A stretch of 64,000 nucleotides of DNA, from NCBI RefSeq assembly GCF_003696345.1, contig NZ_RFLX01000003.1, positions 310,001 through 374,000 of the forward strand. The letters are read 5' to 3'. The DNA is from Teichococcus wenyumeiae (GTDB taxonomy: Bacteria > Pseudomonadota > Alphaproteobacteria > Acetobacterales > Acetobacteraceae). Positions within the stretch are counted from its first letter, which is position 1; every line of letters begins with the position of its first letter. Of this stretch, positions 44,234 to 56,859 are shown piece by piece. The notes beneath the pieces were generated by a model. That model saw only the letters and a program-made list of their open reading frames with translations. It searched no databases and was not told the DNA's origin. A program made the position numbers and the translations under genes.

Positions 44234-44704
44234 ATGTCACGCTCGTCGCTGTTCGGTTCGCCCTTGTTTCTCGGCTTCGATCATCTGGAACAGATGCTCG
44301 ACCGCGTGGCGAAGAATTCCGATGGATATCCGCCCTATAATATCGAGCAGACCGGCGATAACCGCCTGCGCATCACGCTGGCCGTGGCCGGCTTCAGCAT
44401 GGACGACCTGCAGCTGACGCAGGAGGATAACCAGCTGGTCGTGCGCGGCAAGCAGAAGGACGATGCGGAGGGCCGCATCTTCCTGCATCGCGGCATCGCA
44501 GCCCGGCAGTTCCAGCGCGCCTTCGTGCTGGCGGAGGGAATCGATGTCGAGGGTGCCTGGCTGGACAATGGCCTGCTTCATATCGACCTCAAGCGCCCGC
44601 AGCCCGAAGTTCGGGTGAAGTCGATTCGCATCGCCATGCGGGGCGGGCAGGGCGGGCGGCCGCTGGTGCATGGTTCTGCGGCGGACGAGGAACCGGTATC
44701 CTGA
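44234..44704 (+). CDS. Small heat-shock protein, Hsp20/IbpA family
   Basis: The 156-residue chaperone holds unfolding proteins during heat stress. The alpha-crystallin domain spans about residues 35-125: YPPYNIEQTGDNRLRITLAV, AGFSMDDLQLTQEDNQLVVR and the C-terminal strand region GLLHIDLKRP, with the RQFQRAF segment of IbpA-like members. The ATG at 44234 follows GAGGAGG, which lies in a ROSE-like hairpin, so translation is probably temperature-controlled. A DUF1150 gene follows, a common pairing in alphaproteobacteria. Confidence 0.92.
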   Translation: MSRSSLFGSPLFLGFDHLEQMLDRVAKNSDGYPPYNIEQTGDNRLRITLAVAGFSMDDLQLTQEDNQLVVRGKQKDDAEGRIFLHRGIAARQFQRAFVLAEGIDVEGAWLDNGLLHIDLKRPQPEVRVKSIRIAMRGGQGGRPLVHGSAADEEPVS

Positions 44705-44857
44705 GAGCATTCGGCATCCTGGCTTTACCAGGATGCAAACCTGATGGCTTTGACGCGTTGGCTTATCAGAGCGACGCCTGACAAAGCTTCACCTACGGTG
44801 CGGCACTTGCCGGCCGTCAGCCGGGCCTCCGCGAGGCCGGCAACAGGAGTCACAACG

Positions 44858-45100
44858 ATGAACAAGGACAGCACGACCCGCCCCTTCGCCGCAGCCGATG
44901 CGCTGCGGCAGCTGGCGCCCGCTGAATGGGCGCGCTTCGGGGCGGAGCAGATCGCCTATATCCGGCCGGTGGTGGTGGATGGCGCCCAGATCGTCGCGAT
45001 CTACTCCGCCGACGGCACGCAGATCGGCGCGGCCCCGGATACCTCGCTGGCCACCGCGGCCGTCCTGCAGCACGAGATGGTTCCGCTGCTGGTGCATTGA
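44858..45100 (+). CDS. DUF1150 family small protein
   Basis: The 80-residue protein matches DUF1150: FGAEQIAYIRPVVVDGAQIV, YSADGTQIGAAPDTSLATAA, ending VLQHEMVPLLVH. The function of the family is unknown, but it often sits next to an Hsp20 gene, as here (154 bases upstream), suggesting a role linked to stress response. The ATG at 44858 is preceded by CAGGAG. Confidence 0.85.
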   Translation: MNKDSTTRPFAAADALRQLAPAEWARFGAEQIAYIRPVVVDGAQIVAIYSADGTQIGAAPDTSLATAAVLQHEMVPLLVH

Positions 45101-45112
45101 GCCTCGCCCCCC

Positions 45113-45132
45113 CCGGCCGGCGTCCCGGCCGG
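45113..45132. terminator. GC hairpin between DUF1150 gene and htrA-like gene
   Basis: CCGGCCGG (45113-45120) and CCGGCCGG (45125-45132) pair around CGTC between two convergent genes. There is no T-run, so termination efficiency is uncertain. Confidence 0.35.
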
Positions 45133-45149
45133 GATGGGCTCTGGCAGGC

Positions 45150-46253
45150 TCAGCTTTCGCGCGGCAGGTCGCCTAGCTTCACCTGCATGTCCAGAGTCGC
45201 GGCGTTGCGCCGCACGGCCAGCTTCAGCGCCGAGCCAGGGGCGTGGTCAGCTACCTGTCGCGCCAAGCTGCGGCCATCGGCCACCGAGCCGCCATCGGCT
45301 TCCAGAATGACATCTCCGGGCCTGAGGCCGGCCCTGTCCGCGGGGCTCTGGCGCTGAACCGCGAGCACCCTGGCGCCAGCCTTCTCCCCATCCTCGTTCG
45401 GTCCCAGCTCCACACCCAGCCAGCCCCGCTGTACCACGCCATGGCTGCGCAGTTCGCTTACGACCTTCGATGCGAGTTGGGCAGGAATGGCGAAGCCGAT
45501 ACCCACGGACCCACCCGAAGGCGAGACAATGGCGGTATTCACCCCGACCACCTGCCCATCCGCATCGAAGAGCGGCCCGCCGGAATTGCCGGGGTTGATG
45601 GCGGCGTCGGTCTGCAGGAAGTCGTCGTAGAGGCCGGCGCCAAGGTCACGCCCGCGTGCCGAGATGATGCCGGCGGTGACGCTGGCGCTCAGCCCGAAGG
45701 GGTTGCCCACGGCGATCACCACATCACCCACGCGTGGCGGCGTGCCGGTGGCGAATTCCACTGCGGGCAGCGGCTTCGGCGCCTCGACCTTCAGCAGCGC
45801 CAGATCGGTCCGCTCATCGCCGCCCACCAGCTTGGCGGGCAGTTCGGTGCCGTCGGGCAGCGTGACCTTCAGCTGATCGGCCTTGCCCGCCACATGGTAG
45901 TTGGTGACGATGTAGCCGGCGGGGTCGATGATGAAGCCGGAACCCTGGCCCACGACCCTGTCCTGCTGCGGCTGGGCGCGTGTCAGACGGTCGCCCGGCA
46001 CCAGTTTTTCCAGCGGGGTGCCGCGGAATTCCCGCGGCATGCGGGGCGCGGCCTCCATCATGCTGATGCGCACCACGGCGGGGCTGACCTGTTCCACCAG
46101 ATCCGCGAACCCCTGCGCATGGCTGGCAGCGGCGGCGGGTGCGAGGGCCTGAGCGTGTGTTGGCAGCAGTTCGACAGCGCCGAGGGCCGTGCTGGCCAGC
46201 AGAGCCAGGGCAAGGGCTCGGCGCTTCAATGTGGCGGGACGTGTGATGTGCAT
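45150..46253 (-). CDS. Trypsin-like serine protease, HtrA/DegP family, one PDZ domain
   Basis: The 367-residue protein has a signal peptide (RRALALALLASTALGAVE), a chymotrypsin-like protease domain with triad His120 (VTNYHVAG), Asp150 (ERTDLALLK) and Ser224 (NPGNSGGP), and a single C-terminal PDZ domain (about 265-355, GWLGVEL, GLRPGDVILEADGG). One PDZ domain, rather than two, makes it closer to DegS/HhoB-type proteases than to DegP. It probably degrades or senses misfolded envelope proteins in the periplasm. It is convergent with the hsp20-DUF1150 pair. Confidence 0.92.
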   Translation of the reverse strand: MHITRPATLKRRALALALLASTALGAVELLPTHAQALAPAAAASHAQGFADLVEQVSPAVVRISMMEAAPRMPREFRGTPLEKLVPGDRLTRAQPQQDRVVGQGSGFIIDPAGYIVTNYHVAGKADQLKVTLPDGTELPAKLVGGDERTDLALLKVEAPKPLPAVEFATGTPPRVGDVVIAVGNPFGLSASVTAGIISARGRDLGAGLYDDFLQTDAAINPGNSGGPLFDADGQVVGVNTAIVSPSGGSVGIGFAIPAQLASKVVSELRSHGVVQRGWLGVELGPNEDGEKAGARVLAVQRQSPADRAGLRPGDVILEADGGSVADGRSLARQVADHAPGSALKLAVRRNAATLDMQVKLGDLPRES

Positions 46254-46453
46254 CGGACGGAGCCTCCATCAACTCCAGGACCTTCGATGGAGGCATGATG
46301 CGCCGGGCAAGATGTCCGCAGGGCAGGGTGCGCGCTTAAGCCTGTTCCATAACGGATTACGGTCGGGAAACAGCGCCTGTTACAATTCCCTCTAGGAAGC
46401 GCATTCCAGACGGTTGCCCTTTGCCGCGCATCCCGCTAGATAGCGCCCCGTCA

Positions 46454-46528
<75 letters not shown>

Positions 46529-46766
46529 TCCTCCCCATGCTTGAAATGATGCGCAGTTGCCTCGCCATTCACAGGCGGGGGCGGCTTTCAGCGCATCCTG
46601 CGGGTTACCACGGAAATTCTGTGGCAAAGACGATTGAGGCCATCGCCCGCCGGGCTTTCTGAGCCTAAGCACCTGCGTCCTGAAACACTGTCGTGGCTGT
46701 CAGTGCCGATGCGCTGTCATGTCCTTGCCGGCGGCGGCCCTGGGCGATGGAAGGGAAAGTCCTTTG

Positions 46767-47723
46767 ATGCGGATGAACTGGATGCGCGGCCGGCGCTTCG
46801 GCAACATGGGTGACCTGTTCGGCCCCATCATCGTCGCGGCGCATACTGGGCAGCCAGTGCAGTTCACCCCCAGCACCTCACTGCGGCAGCGGCTGATCTC
46901 GGTGGGTACGATCGGCCAGAAGCAGCGGCTTGGCCGGGTCGATGTCTGGGGCGCCGGGTTCGGCGGCACCCAGGAATCGGGCTTCGCGGTGCCGAGAGGC
47001 TTCCGGCATCCTCCCTTGACCCGCTTCATGCCCCATGCGCTGCGCGGCCCTTTCAGCGCCGCCCTTCTTCGCGACAGCGGCTATGCCGTACCGGATGTTT
47101 ACGGCGACCCCGCCATGTTGCTCCCACGCCTCTGGCCGGGGGAGGGCATCGACAAGCGCTGGGAGCTGGGAGTGGTGATCCATCTCAGCGAGATCGAGCA
47201 GCGCAGCCCCAGCGCCGCCGCACACCCCGATTTCCTCCGCTACGCCATCCCCGAGAGCCTGCGGGGTGTGGTGAAGGTGATCAACACCGTGGTCGAGCGT
47301 GGCGTGGAGCCGGTGCGCCAGCGCGTCGAGGAGATCCTGGCCTGCCGCCGTGTCCTCAGCACCAGCCTGCACGCGCTGGTGGTGGCCGAGGCTTACGGCA
47401 TCCCCTGCGCCGGCTTCGACATCCATGCCGGTCCCTCCGGCTGGTTCCATGCCGAGGACCATGCCGTGCACATCGACCACCGCATGCGCGACTTCTATGC
47501 CGGAGTCGGCCGGCCCTACGTGCTGCTCTACCGGAATGAGCGGCACCTGCCGACGGACTGGGAAGACGCCTGCGGCTTCATCGAGCAGCACTGGCAGCCC
47601 TTGTCCTATGATGCCTCGCGCCTGCTGGAAGCCTTCCCGCGCCATCTTGGCACCCTGGAGGCGATGCCACGGCCGGAGGTCAAGCAGCGCCTTTCATCCC
47701 TGGCGCCGCTGGATCGGGCCTGA
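46767..47723 (+). CDS. Polysaccharide pyruvyl transferase-like protein
   Basis: The 318-residue protein resembles the CsaB/ExoV-type pyruvyl transferase family: FGNMGDLFGPIIVAAHTGQP near the N-terminus and the diagnostic CRRVLSTSLHALVVAEAYGI near the C-terminus, where the conserved Ser-Leu-His sits. Such enzymes add ketal-linked pyruvate to exopolysaccharide or cell-wall glycan. No other glycan gene is nearby, so it is an orphan and may act on a sugar made elsewhere. The ATG at 46767 is preceded by GGAAGGGAAAG; a longer start at 46719 is possible. Confidence 0.7.
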   Translation: MRMNWMRGRRFGNMGDLFGPIIVAAHTGQPVQFTPSTSLRQRLISVGTIGQKQRLGRVDVWGAGFGGTQESGFAVPRGFRHPPLTRFMPHALRGPFSAALLRDSGYAVPDVYGDPAMLLPRLWPGEGIDKRWELGVVIHLSEIEQRSPSAAAHPDFLRYAIPESLRGVVKVINTVVERGVEPVRQRVEEILACRRVLSTSLHALVVAEAYGIPCAGFDIHAGPSGWFHAEDHAVHIDHRMRDFYAGVGRPYVLLYRNERHLPTDWEDACGFIEQHWQPLSYDASRLLEAFPRHLGTLEAMPRPEVKQRLSSLAPLDRA

Positions 47724-47751
47724 GGCCACCAGACCTGCTGCGGAGCAATAT

Positions 47752-47766
47752 TGCGAGTCATTCGCA
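47752..47766. promoter_or_regulatory. Fur box upstream of the exbB-exbD-tonB operon
   Basis: TGCGAGTCATTCGCA is a 7-1-7 dyad with six of seven pairs, close to the TGCGAAT-x-ATTCGCA form of Fur sites. It lies about 63 bases before the start of the first gene of the operon, a promoter-overlapping position. Repression by iron through Fur is therefore likely. Confidence 0.65.
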
Positions 47767-47828
47767 TTGCACATGCGTCTCAATCGGGCCATAAGCCATC
47801 GACGCCCGTAACCGTCCCAGGAGTAGCG

Positions 47829-48263
47829 ATGCGCCGTTTCCTGTACGCTCTGGCTGCCACTGGCTTGGCCGCGGCTGCCGTTGCCGCGCTGCCCGCCGCC
47901 GCGCAGGACGCGCAGCGCATCTCCATCGAGTTGAACCGGCTGGAGCCGCAGGGCGCCAACTGCCGCGTCTGGATGGTGGCGCGAAACCCGGCAGGCGAGG
48001 CTATCGATCCCTTGCGGCTGGACCTGCTGATGTTCGGCAAGGATGGCGTCATCGCCCGCCGGCTGGCGCTCGATATCGGGCCGCTGCCGGAGAACAAGAC
48101 CCAGGCGCGCATCTTCGATCTGGCCGGCCTGGGCTGCGACACCATCGGCTCGGTGCTGCTGAACGATGTGCTGGCCTGCGGCCCGACCCCGGAAGGCCGG
48201 GCCGCCTGCCTGCCCCGGATTGCCCTCTCGTCGCGTGTGAGCGGCGTGTCTTTCGATAAGTAA
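47829..48263 (+). CDS. Hypothetical exported protein of the tonB operon (144 aa)
   Basis: The 144-residue product has a clear N-terminal signal peptide (MRRFLYALAATGLAAAAVAA, cleavage near AAAQD) and a short periplasmic domain with about four cysteines (NCRVWMV, LGCDTIG, VLACG, AACLP) that may form disulfides. I do not recognise the family. It is first in the Fur-box-preceded operon and only 9 bases before exbB, so it probably works with the Ton energy-transduction system in iron-limited cells. Confidence 0.75.
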   Translation: MRRFLYALAATGLAAAAVAALPAAAQDAQRISIELNRLEPQGANCRVWMVARNPAGEAIDPLRLDLLMFGKDGVIARRLALDIGPLPENKTQARIFDLAGLGCDTIGSVLLNDVLACGPTPEGRAACLPRIALSSRVSGVSFDK

Positions 48264-48272
48264 GGAGGTCGC

Positions 48273-49046
48273 ATGAACCCGACCGATCCCGCCGCCGTCG
48301 ACCCCACCACCGCGGTCGATGCCGCCGCTGCCGCGATGCATGGGGCGGACCTCTCGATGCTCGGCCTGTTTCTGCAGGCCGACTGGGTGGTGAAAGGCGT
48401 GATGATCGCGCTGGTGCTGGCCTCCGTGATCTGCTGGGCCATCGTGATCGAGAAGGCGGTGCTCTTCTCCCGCATCTCCCGCCAGATCCGGCATCTCGTC
48501 GCCGCCGCGGCACCCGGTGCCGGTGCGGCTGCGGCCGCGACGCCGCAGGGCGAGGAGCTTGCGGCCCAGGTGCTGCGGGCCGGTGCCCGGGAATGGCGCG
48601 AGGGCCGCGACCCGCATGAAAGCCGCGGCGAATACCGCCACCGGATTGAGCACGCGATGCGCAGCACCATCGGCGCGCAGCTTCGCCGTGCCGAGCCGGG
48701 CCTGCCCTTCCTGGCGACCACCGGCGCCGTCGGCCCCTTTATCGGCCTCTTCGGTACGGTCTGGGGCATCATGAACAGCTTCGCGGGCATCGCGCGCAGC
48801 AACGACACCAGCCTGGCGGTGGTGGCCCCGGGCATCGCCGAGGCCCTTTTCGCCACCGCGATCGGGCTGGTGGCCGCCATCCCGGCCGTGATCGCCTATA
48901 ACCGCCTGATGGTGCGGCTGGGCCGCCTGCGTCAGGAAGCGAATGGCGCGGCTTCCGAGCTCGCCTCCAACCTGTCCCGCCGCCCGCCTGGAGTGGCGCA
49001 GGGCGCCACGCCGGTCCAGGCCCGCGCCCACGCGGCGGCGGAGTAA
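48273..49046 (+). CDS. exbB: ExbB proton-channel protein
   Basis: The 257-residue inner-membrane protein has the MotA/TolQ/ExbB layout: a first membrane helix (VVKGVMIALVLASVICWAIV), a long cytoplasmic loop, and two helices in TTGAVGPFIGLFGTVWGIMN and GIAEALFATAIGLVAAIPAV. With ExbD it uses the proton gradient to energise TonB for uptake of siderophores and other ligands. The N-terminal extension before the first helix is typical of ExbB rather than TolQ. AAGGAGG precedes the ATG. Confidence 0.92.
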   Translation: MNPTDPAAVDPTTAVDAAAAAMHGADLSMLGLFLQADWVVKGVMIALVLASVICWAIVIEKAVLFSRISRQIRHLVAAAAPGAGAAAAATPQGEELAAQVLRAGAREWREGRDPHESRGEYRHRIEHAMRSTIGAQLRRAEPGLPFLATTGAVGPFIGLFGTVWGIMNSFAGIARSNDTSLAVVAPGIAEALFATAIGLVAAIPAVIAYNRLMVRLGRLRQEANGAASELASNLSRRPPGVAQGATPVQARAHAAAE

Positions 49047-49052
49047 TCCGCC

Positions 49053-49505
<453 letters not shown>

Positions 49506-49518
49506 GCGGAGAGCCGCC

Positions 49519-50508
49519 ATGACCACCATCGCCTTGCCAGGCGAGGGCCAGGGCTCTCGCTACCGCATCCTTGGCTGGGGCGCTTCCGCCCTGCTGCATG
49601 GTGGTGCGCTGGCTTTCTTCCTCTACGGCCTGCCGCAGGCGACCATGCCGCCGCCGGCACCGGAGATCATCCCGCTGGAGATGGCGGCGGCCCCTGCGGC
49701 GCCGGAGATGGAAGCCTCCGAATCCTCGCCCGCAATGGAGGAGGCGCAGGCTGTGGCGCCGCAGCCAACCACGGCCGCCCAGGTGCCTCCGCCGCCCCTG
49801 GCCATGACGGCGCCGGAAGCGGCAACCGTGTCCGAGCCACCGCCCGAGGCCGTGACAGCCACGCCGCCCGAGGCTGTCACGCCGCCGCCTGTCGAGGCAG
49901 CCCCGACCCCGCCGATGGAAACCCTTCAGGCCGTCGAGCCGGAGCCGCAGCGACCGCCCGAGCCGGATGTGGTGCCGCTGGAAACCATCGATATTCCGCC
50001 GCCCCCGCCTGCGCCGCCGCCCCCGCCGGCCCAGGCCCGTCCGCCGGCGCCAACGCCGCCGCGCCCCGCGCCGCCACGGCGTGAGCCCGTGCGCGAGGCT
50101 CCCACCACCGCTCCGGTGGAAGCGCAGCCGATGGCGCGCCAGGCGCCGCAGGGTGCCACCACCGCCGCGCCGCCACCGTCCCCGCCTTCCGCGGCCGCGG
50201 AAAGCCGCGCCGCCGCCGGGCCGCCGGTCAATTATGTCAGCTCGGTCTTTGCGGCCCTGAAGCGGGCGACGCGCTACCCGCAGCGCGCGCGGCTGCGCCG
50301 GATCGAGGGCGTGGCGACCGTGAATATCACGATGCGTCGTGACGGCACGGTCACAAGCTGGAACATCGTCAGAAGCACCGGCAACGACGACCTGGACCAA
50401 GCCGCAGGCGAGGCGATCGAGCGCGCTTCGCCACTCCCGGCACCGCCGGCAAGCATTCCCGGCGACCCGGTGCGCCTGCAGATGCCGATCAGCTTCACGC
50501 TCCGCTGA
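49519..50508 (+). CDS. tonB: TonB energy transducer
   Basis: The 329-residue protein has an N-terminal membrane anchor (GWGASALLHGGALAFFLYGL), a very long Pro/Ala/Glu-rich spacer (about 40-235) that spans the periplasm, and a C-terminal TonB domain (RYPQRARLRRIEGVATVNIT, then VRLQMPISFTLR). The C-terminal domain contacts outer-membrane receptors and transmits force from ExbBD. The anchor has the Ser-His pair expected in such helices (SALLHG). A terminator shared with uvrA follows. Confidence 0.92.
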   Translation: MTTIALPGEGQGSRYRILGWGASALLHGGALAFFLYGLPQATMPPPAPEIIPLEMAAAPAAPEMEASESSPAMEEAQAVAPQPTTAAQVPPPPLAMTAPEAATVSEPPPEAVTATPPEAVTPPPVEAAPTPPMETLQAVEPEPQRPPEPDVVPLETIDIPPPPPAPPPPPAQARPPAPTPPRPAPPRREPVREAPTTAPVEAQPMARQAPQGATTAAPPPSPPSAAAESRAAAGPPVNYVSSVFAALKRATRYPQRARLRRIEGVATVNITMRRDGTVTSWNIVRSTGNDDLDQAAGEAIERASPLPAPPASIPGDPVRLQMPISFTLR

Positions 50509-50515
50509 AACAAGA

Positions 50516-50541
50516 AGGGCGCTTCCAGATGGAAGCGCCCT
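50516..50541. terminator. Bidirectional terminator between tonB and uvrA
   Basis: AGGGCGCTTCC (50516-50526) pairs perfectly with GGAAGCGCCCT (50531-50541) around AGAT, followed by TTTTTCTT. It serves rightward tonB and, on the other strand, leftward uvrA. Confidence 0.9.
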
Positions 50542-50546
50542 TTTTC

Positions 50547-53468
<2,922 letters not shown>

Positions 53469-53489
53469 AACGGGCTCCTGAGCGCTTGT

Positions 53490-53504
53490 GTTCGCGCTGT
53501 GTTC
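53490..53504. promoter_or_regulatory. SOS (LexA) box between uvrA and ssb
   Basis: GTTCGCGCTGTGTTC fits the alphaproteobacterial LexA consensus GTTC-N7-GTTC exactly. It lies 22 bases upstream of the uvrA start, in the region shared with divergent ssb, so DNA damage should induce uvrA and possibly ssb. Confidence 0.85.
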
Positions 53505-53732
53505 TATTATGTCATCACTGCCGAAGGGCGTGAAGGTGGTAAGCGCAGAGGCCGCGACAAGGCCTGCCGGAGGGGACTGGCCCCCCGGGGGCGACAACGC
53601 TAGTTTGCGGTTTGTGCGTGGCTCCACGCACCGTAACGTGACACAGCTCAGGCTGCCCCGGTCACGCCGTTCCTGTTGGGAAGGCGTAAAGGTGGCGGTA
53701 CCGGGCTACGATTTCCAGGGGAAGAGTGCGGC

Positions 53733-54260
53733 ATGGCCGGCAGCGTCAACAAGGTGATCCTGATCGGCAATCTGGGCCGGGATCCCGAGACACGGAATTT
53801 CCAGAACGGCGGCAAGGTGGTGAACCTGCGCATCGCCACCACCGAGAACTACAAGGACCGCGAGGGCAACCGGCAGGAAAAGACCGAGTGGCACTCCGTC
53901 GCGATCTTCAATGAGCGCCTGGGCGAGGTAGCCGAGAAGTACCTGCGCAAGGGCAGCAAGGTCTACATCGAGGGCAAGCTGGAAACCCGCAAGTGGCAGG
54001 ACCAGGCGGGCCAGGAGCGCTATTCCACCGAGGTGACGCTGCGGAACTTCGGCGGCGAGCTGACTCTGCTCGATAGCCGTGGTGGCGGCACGGGCGGCGA
54101 GGAAGGCGGCTTCAGCGGCGGCGGTGGTGGTTATGGCGGCGGCAGCCGCAGCTCCTCCGGCGGTGGTGAGCGCGCGCCAGCCCGCCAGCCGCAGCGCAGC
54201 AGCGGCTGGGATGCGCCGAAGGGCGGCGGCAGCGACCTGGACGACGACATCCCCTTCTAA
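53733..54260 (+). CDS. ssb: Single-stranded DNA-binding protein
   Basis: The 175-residue protein has the OB-fold start [20 protein letters not shown] and the family core ([39 protein letters not shown]), a long glycine/serine-rich linker, and the acidic C-terminal tip DDDIPF that recruits repair and replication partners. It binds exposed single strands during replication, repair and recombination. It is divergent from uvrA with the SOS box between them, the usual bacterial arrangement. Confidence 0.96.
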   Translation: MAGSVNKVILIGNLGRDPETRNFQNGGKVVNLRIATTENYKDREGNRQEKTEWHSVAIFNERLGEVAEKYLRKGSKVYIEGKLETRKWQDQAGQERYSTEVTLRNFGGELTLLDSRGGGTGGEEGGFSGGGGGYGGGSRSSSGGGERAPARQPQRSSGWDAPKGGGSDLDDDIPF

Positions 54261-54360
54261 AGCCTGATTCGCATCCGATCATGCCGGACCAGCGTTGAGC
54301 CTCTGTCAAAAATGGCAGGGGCCGCGCCCGCCTGCCCAAGGCACAGGAACCGTTTCCGCC

Positions 54361-56859
54361 GTGATCCTTTCCCGTGAACGTATCCGCCTGGGCGCGAGCC
54401 CGGCGGATAAGGACGCTGCCATCCGGCAGGCCGCGCAACTGCTTGTCGATACCGGGGCCATCGAGCCCGGCTATGCCGAGAGCATGCTGCGGCGGGAAGG
54501 GGAGGCGGATACCTTCCTCGGCAACGGCATTGCCATTCCGCATGGGCAGCGGGGCGATCGCGGCATGATCGCACAGACCGGCATCGCCGTGCTGCAGGTG
54601 CCAAGCGGCGTGCGCTGGAATGGCGACGACGTGGCGCACCTTGTGGTCGCCATCGCGGCGCAAGGGGACGAGCACATCGCCGTGCTGCGCCGGCTGACGG
54701 AAGTGCTGGGCGAGGAACAACTCGCACGGCATCTGGCGACCACTACCGATGTGGCCGAGATCCTGCGCGCGCTGGACCCGGAGGCGCCGCTGCCACAGGC
54801 CGGGACAGCCACGGCCGCCGTGGCCGAGGGCGGGCTGACGGCCGAGGTGCAGGCCCCTGCCGCGGCCGGGCTGCATGCCCGCCCGGCGCGGGCCGTCACC
54901 CAAATCGCGAAAAGCTTCCGCTCCGCCATCTCGCTGTCCTTCGAGGGGCGGCAGGCTGATGCGCGCAGCATGATCGCCTTGCTGCAACTGGGCGCCGGCC
55001 CTGGCGCCAGGCTGACCCTGGCCGCCAGCGGGCCGGATGCGGCGGCGGCGATGGTGGCACTTCGCGCCGCCTTCGCCGAAGGGCTGGGCGACAACGATGC
55101 CACGCCGGCCGGCCCCATGGATGCGCCGCCGCCCATGCCGTCCCGGCATCTGCCTGCCGGACCCGGCACAATCTCCGGCCTGCCTGCGAGCCCGGGCGTG
55201 GCTGTCGGTGTCCTGCATCGCTTCCGCTCCGAGGCCGCTGGCTTTGCCGAGACGGCCACCGATGCCCCAGCCGAAACCGCCGCGCTGGATGCCGCGCTGG
55301 CGGCCACGCGGTCTGAGCTGCAGGACGTGGCGCGGGAGATGACCTCCCGCATCGGTGCCAAGCATGCCGAAATCTTCGCCGCCCACGCCGAGTTCCTGGA
55401 TGACCCGGAACTGGTGGCGGAGGCCCATGCCGCCATTGCCAGGGGCGCTTCCGCCCCGGCTGCGTGGCGGGACGCGGCCGAGGCTCGCGCCGCCGCCCTG
55501 GCGGGCCTGGGCGATGAACTGCTCGCGGCGCGCGCCATTGACCTGAAGGACGTGGCCCGGCGTGTGCTGCGCCAGCTTGTCGGTCCGGGGCAGGAGGCTG
55601 CGGCGCTGCCTGACCGCGCGGTGGTGATGGCGGAGGATCTGACCCCCTCCGAAACCGCCAACCTCGACCCGGCGAAAGTGGTGGGGATGGTGACGGCCGC
55701 GGGTGGGCCCACGGCGCATACCGCCATCCTTGCCCGTGCCATGGGCATTCCGGCCGTGGTGGCGGCGGGTCCGGCGGTGCTGGCGCTGCCGGACGGCACC
55801 CCGGTGGTGCTCGACGGCGACCACGGCCAGTTGCACCCCAACCCCGACAACATGGCGCTTTCCGCCGCCGAGGCCGCCATGGCGCGCGGCAAGGACCGGG
55901 CCGCCGCTGCGCGGCAGGCCGCCTTCCGCCCGGCCGTGACGCGGGATGGCCACCGTATCGAGGTCGCCGCCAATGTGCGCCGGCCGGAAGAGGCGCTGGA
56001 TGCCGTTGCCGCCGGGGCGGAGGGCAGCGGGCTGGTGCGCAGCGAATTCCTGTTCCATGACCGTGCCGATCCGCCTTCGGAGGAAGAGCAATTCGATCTC
56101 TACCGCCGCCTGGCGGAGGGCTTCGGCGGGCTGCCTGTGGTGCTGCGCACCCTGGATGCCGGCGGCGACAAGCCGCTGCGCTTCGTGAGCCATCCGGCCG
56201 AGGCCAATCCTTTTCTCGGCCTGCGCGGGCTACGGCTGTCCCTGGCGGAGCCGGAACTGTTCCGCACCCAGGTGCGCGCGGCGCTGCGGGCGGGACGGCA
56301 TGGCGACATCAAGCTGATGCTGCCCATGGTGGACGGACTGGACGACCTGCGCGCCGCCCGCGTGCTGATCGAACAGGAACGGGCCGCCCTGGATGCGCCC
56401 AGCATCGAGGTGGGTATCATGGTGGAAGTGCCTTCGGCCGCCGTGATGGCCGACCAGTTGGCGGAGGAAGCGGATTTCTTCTCCATCGGCACCAACGACC
56501 TGACGCAGTACACGCTGGCCGTGGACCGGCAGCACCCCACCATGGGCGCGCGTTCCGACGCGCTGGACCCGGCCGTGCTGCGGTTGATCGACATGACGGT
56601 GCGTGCCGCCCATGCGCGTGGCCGCTGGGTCGGCGTCTGCGGCAACATGGCGGCCGATGCTATGGCGGCGCCGATCCTGCTGGGGCTGGGGGTGGATGAA
56701 CTCTCTGTCTCCATCCCCAACGTGGCGGCGCTCAAGGCTCAGATTCGCGGGCTGAGCATGGCCAGGGCCGCCACGGTGGCGCGGCAGGCGCTGAGTTGCG
56801 GCACGGCCGCTGAAGTCCGCATGCTGCCCGGCCTGCGGGAACTCGCCGATGCCGCCTGA
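54361..56859 (+). CDS. fruB: Fructose PTS multiphosphoryl protein (IIA-HPr-enzyme I fusion)
   Basis: The 832-residue protein joins three modules of the sugar phosphotransferase system: IIA with His61 (IAIPHGQ), HPr with His172 (GLHARPA), and enzyme I with His453 (AAGGPTAHTAILARAMGIPA) followed by the PEP-binding barrel (SIGTNDLTQYTLAVDRQHPT, VCGNMAADAMAAPILLGLG). It passes phosphate from PEP to fructose via FruA, so no separate ptsHI is needed. The GTG at 54361 is chosen by family alignment. First gene of fruB-fruK-fruA. Confidence 0.92.
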   Translation: MILSRERIRLGASPADKDAAIRQAAQLLVDTGAIEPGYAESMLRREGEADTFLGNGIAIPHGQRGDRGMIAQTGIAVLQVPSGVRWNGDDVAHLVVAIAAQGDEHIAVLRRLTEVLGEEQLARHLATTTDVAEILRALDPEAPLPQAGTATAAVAEGGLTAEVQAPAAAGLHARPARAVTQIAKSFRSAISLSFEGRQADARSMIALLQLGAGPGARLTLAASGPDAAAAMVALRAAFAEGLGDNDATPAGPMDAPPPMPSRHLPAGPGTISGLPASPGVAVGVLHRFRSEAAGFAETATDAPAETAALDAALAATRSELQDVAREMTSRIGAKHAEIFAAHAEFLDDPELVAEAHAAIARGASAPAAWRDAAEARAAALAGLGDELLAARAIDLKDVARRVLRQLVGPGQEAAALPDRAVVMAEDLTPSETANLDPAKVVGMVTAAGGPTAHTAILARAMGIPAVVAAGPAVLALPDGTPVVLDGDHGQLHPNPDNMALSAAEAAMARGKDRAAAARQAAFRPAVTRDGHRIEVAANVRRPEEALDAVAAGAEGSGLVRSEFLFHDRADPPSEEEQFDLYRRLAEGFGGLPVVLRTLDAGGDKPLRFVSHPAEANPFLGLRGLRLSLAEPELFRTQVRAALRAGRHGDIKLMLPMVDGLDDLRAARVLIEQERAALDAPSIEVGIMVEVPSAAVMADQLAEEADFFSIGTNDLTQYTLAVDRQHPTMGARSDALDPAVLRLIDMTVRAAHARGRWVGVCGNMAADAMAAPILLGLGVDELSVSIPNVAALKAQIRGLSMARAATVARQALSCGTAAEVRMLPGLRELADAA

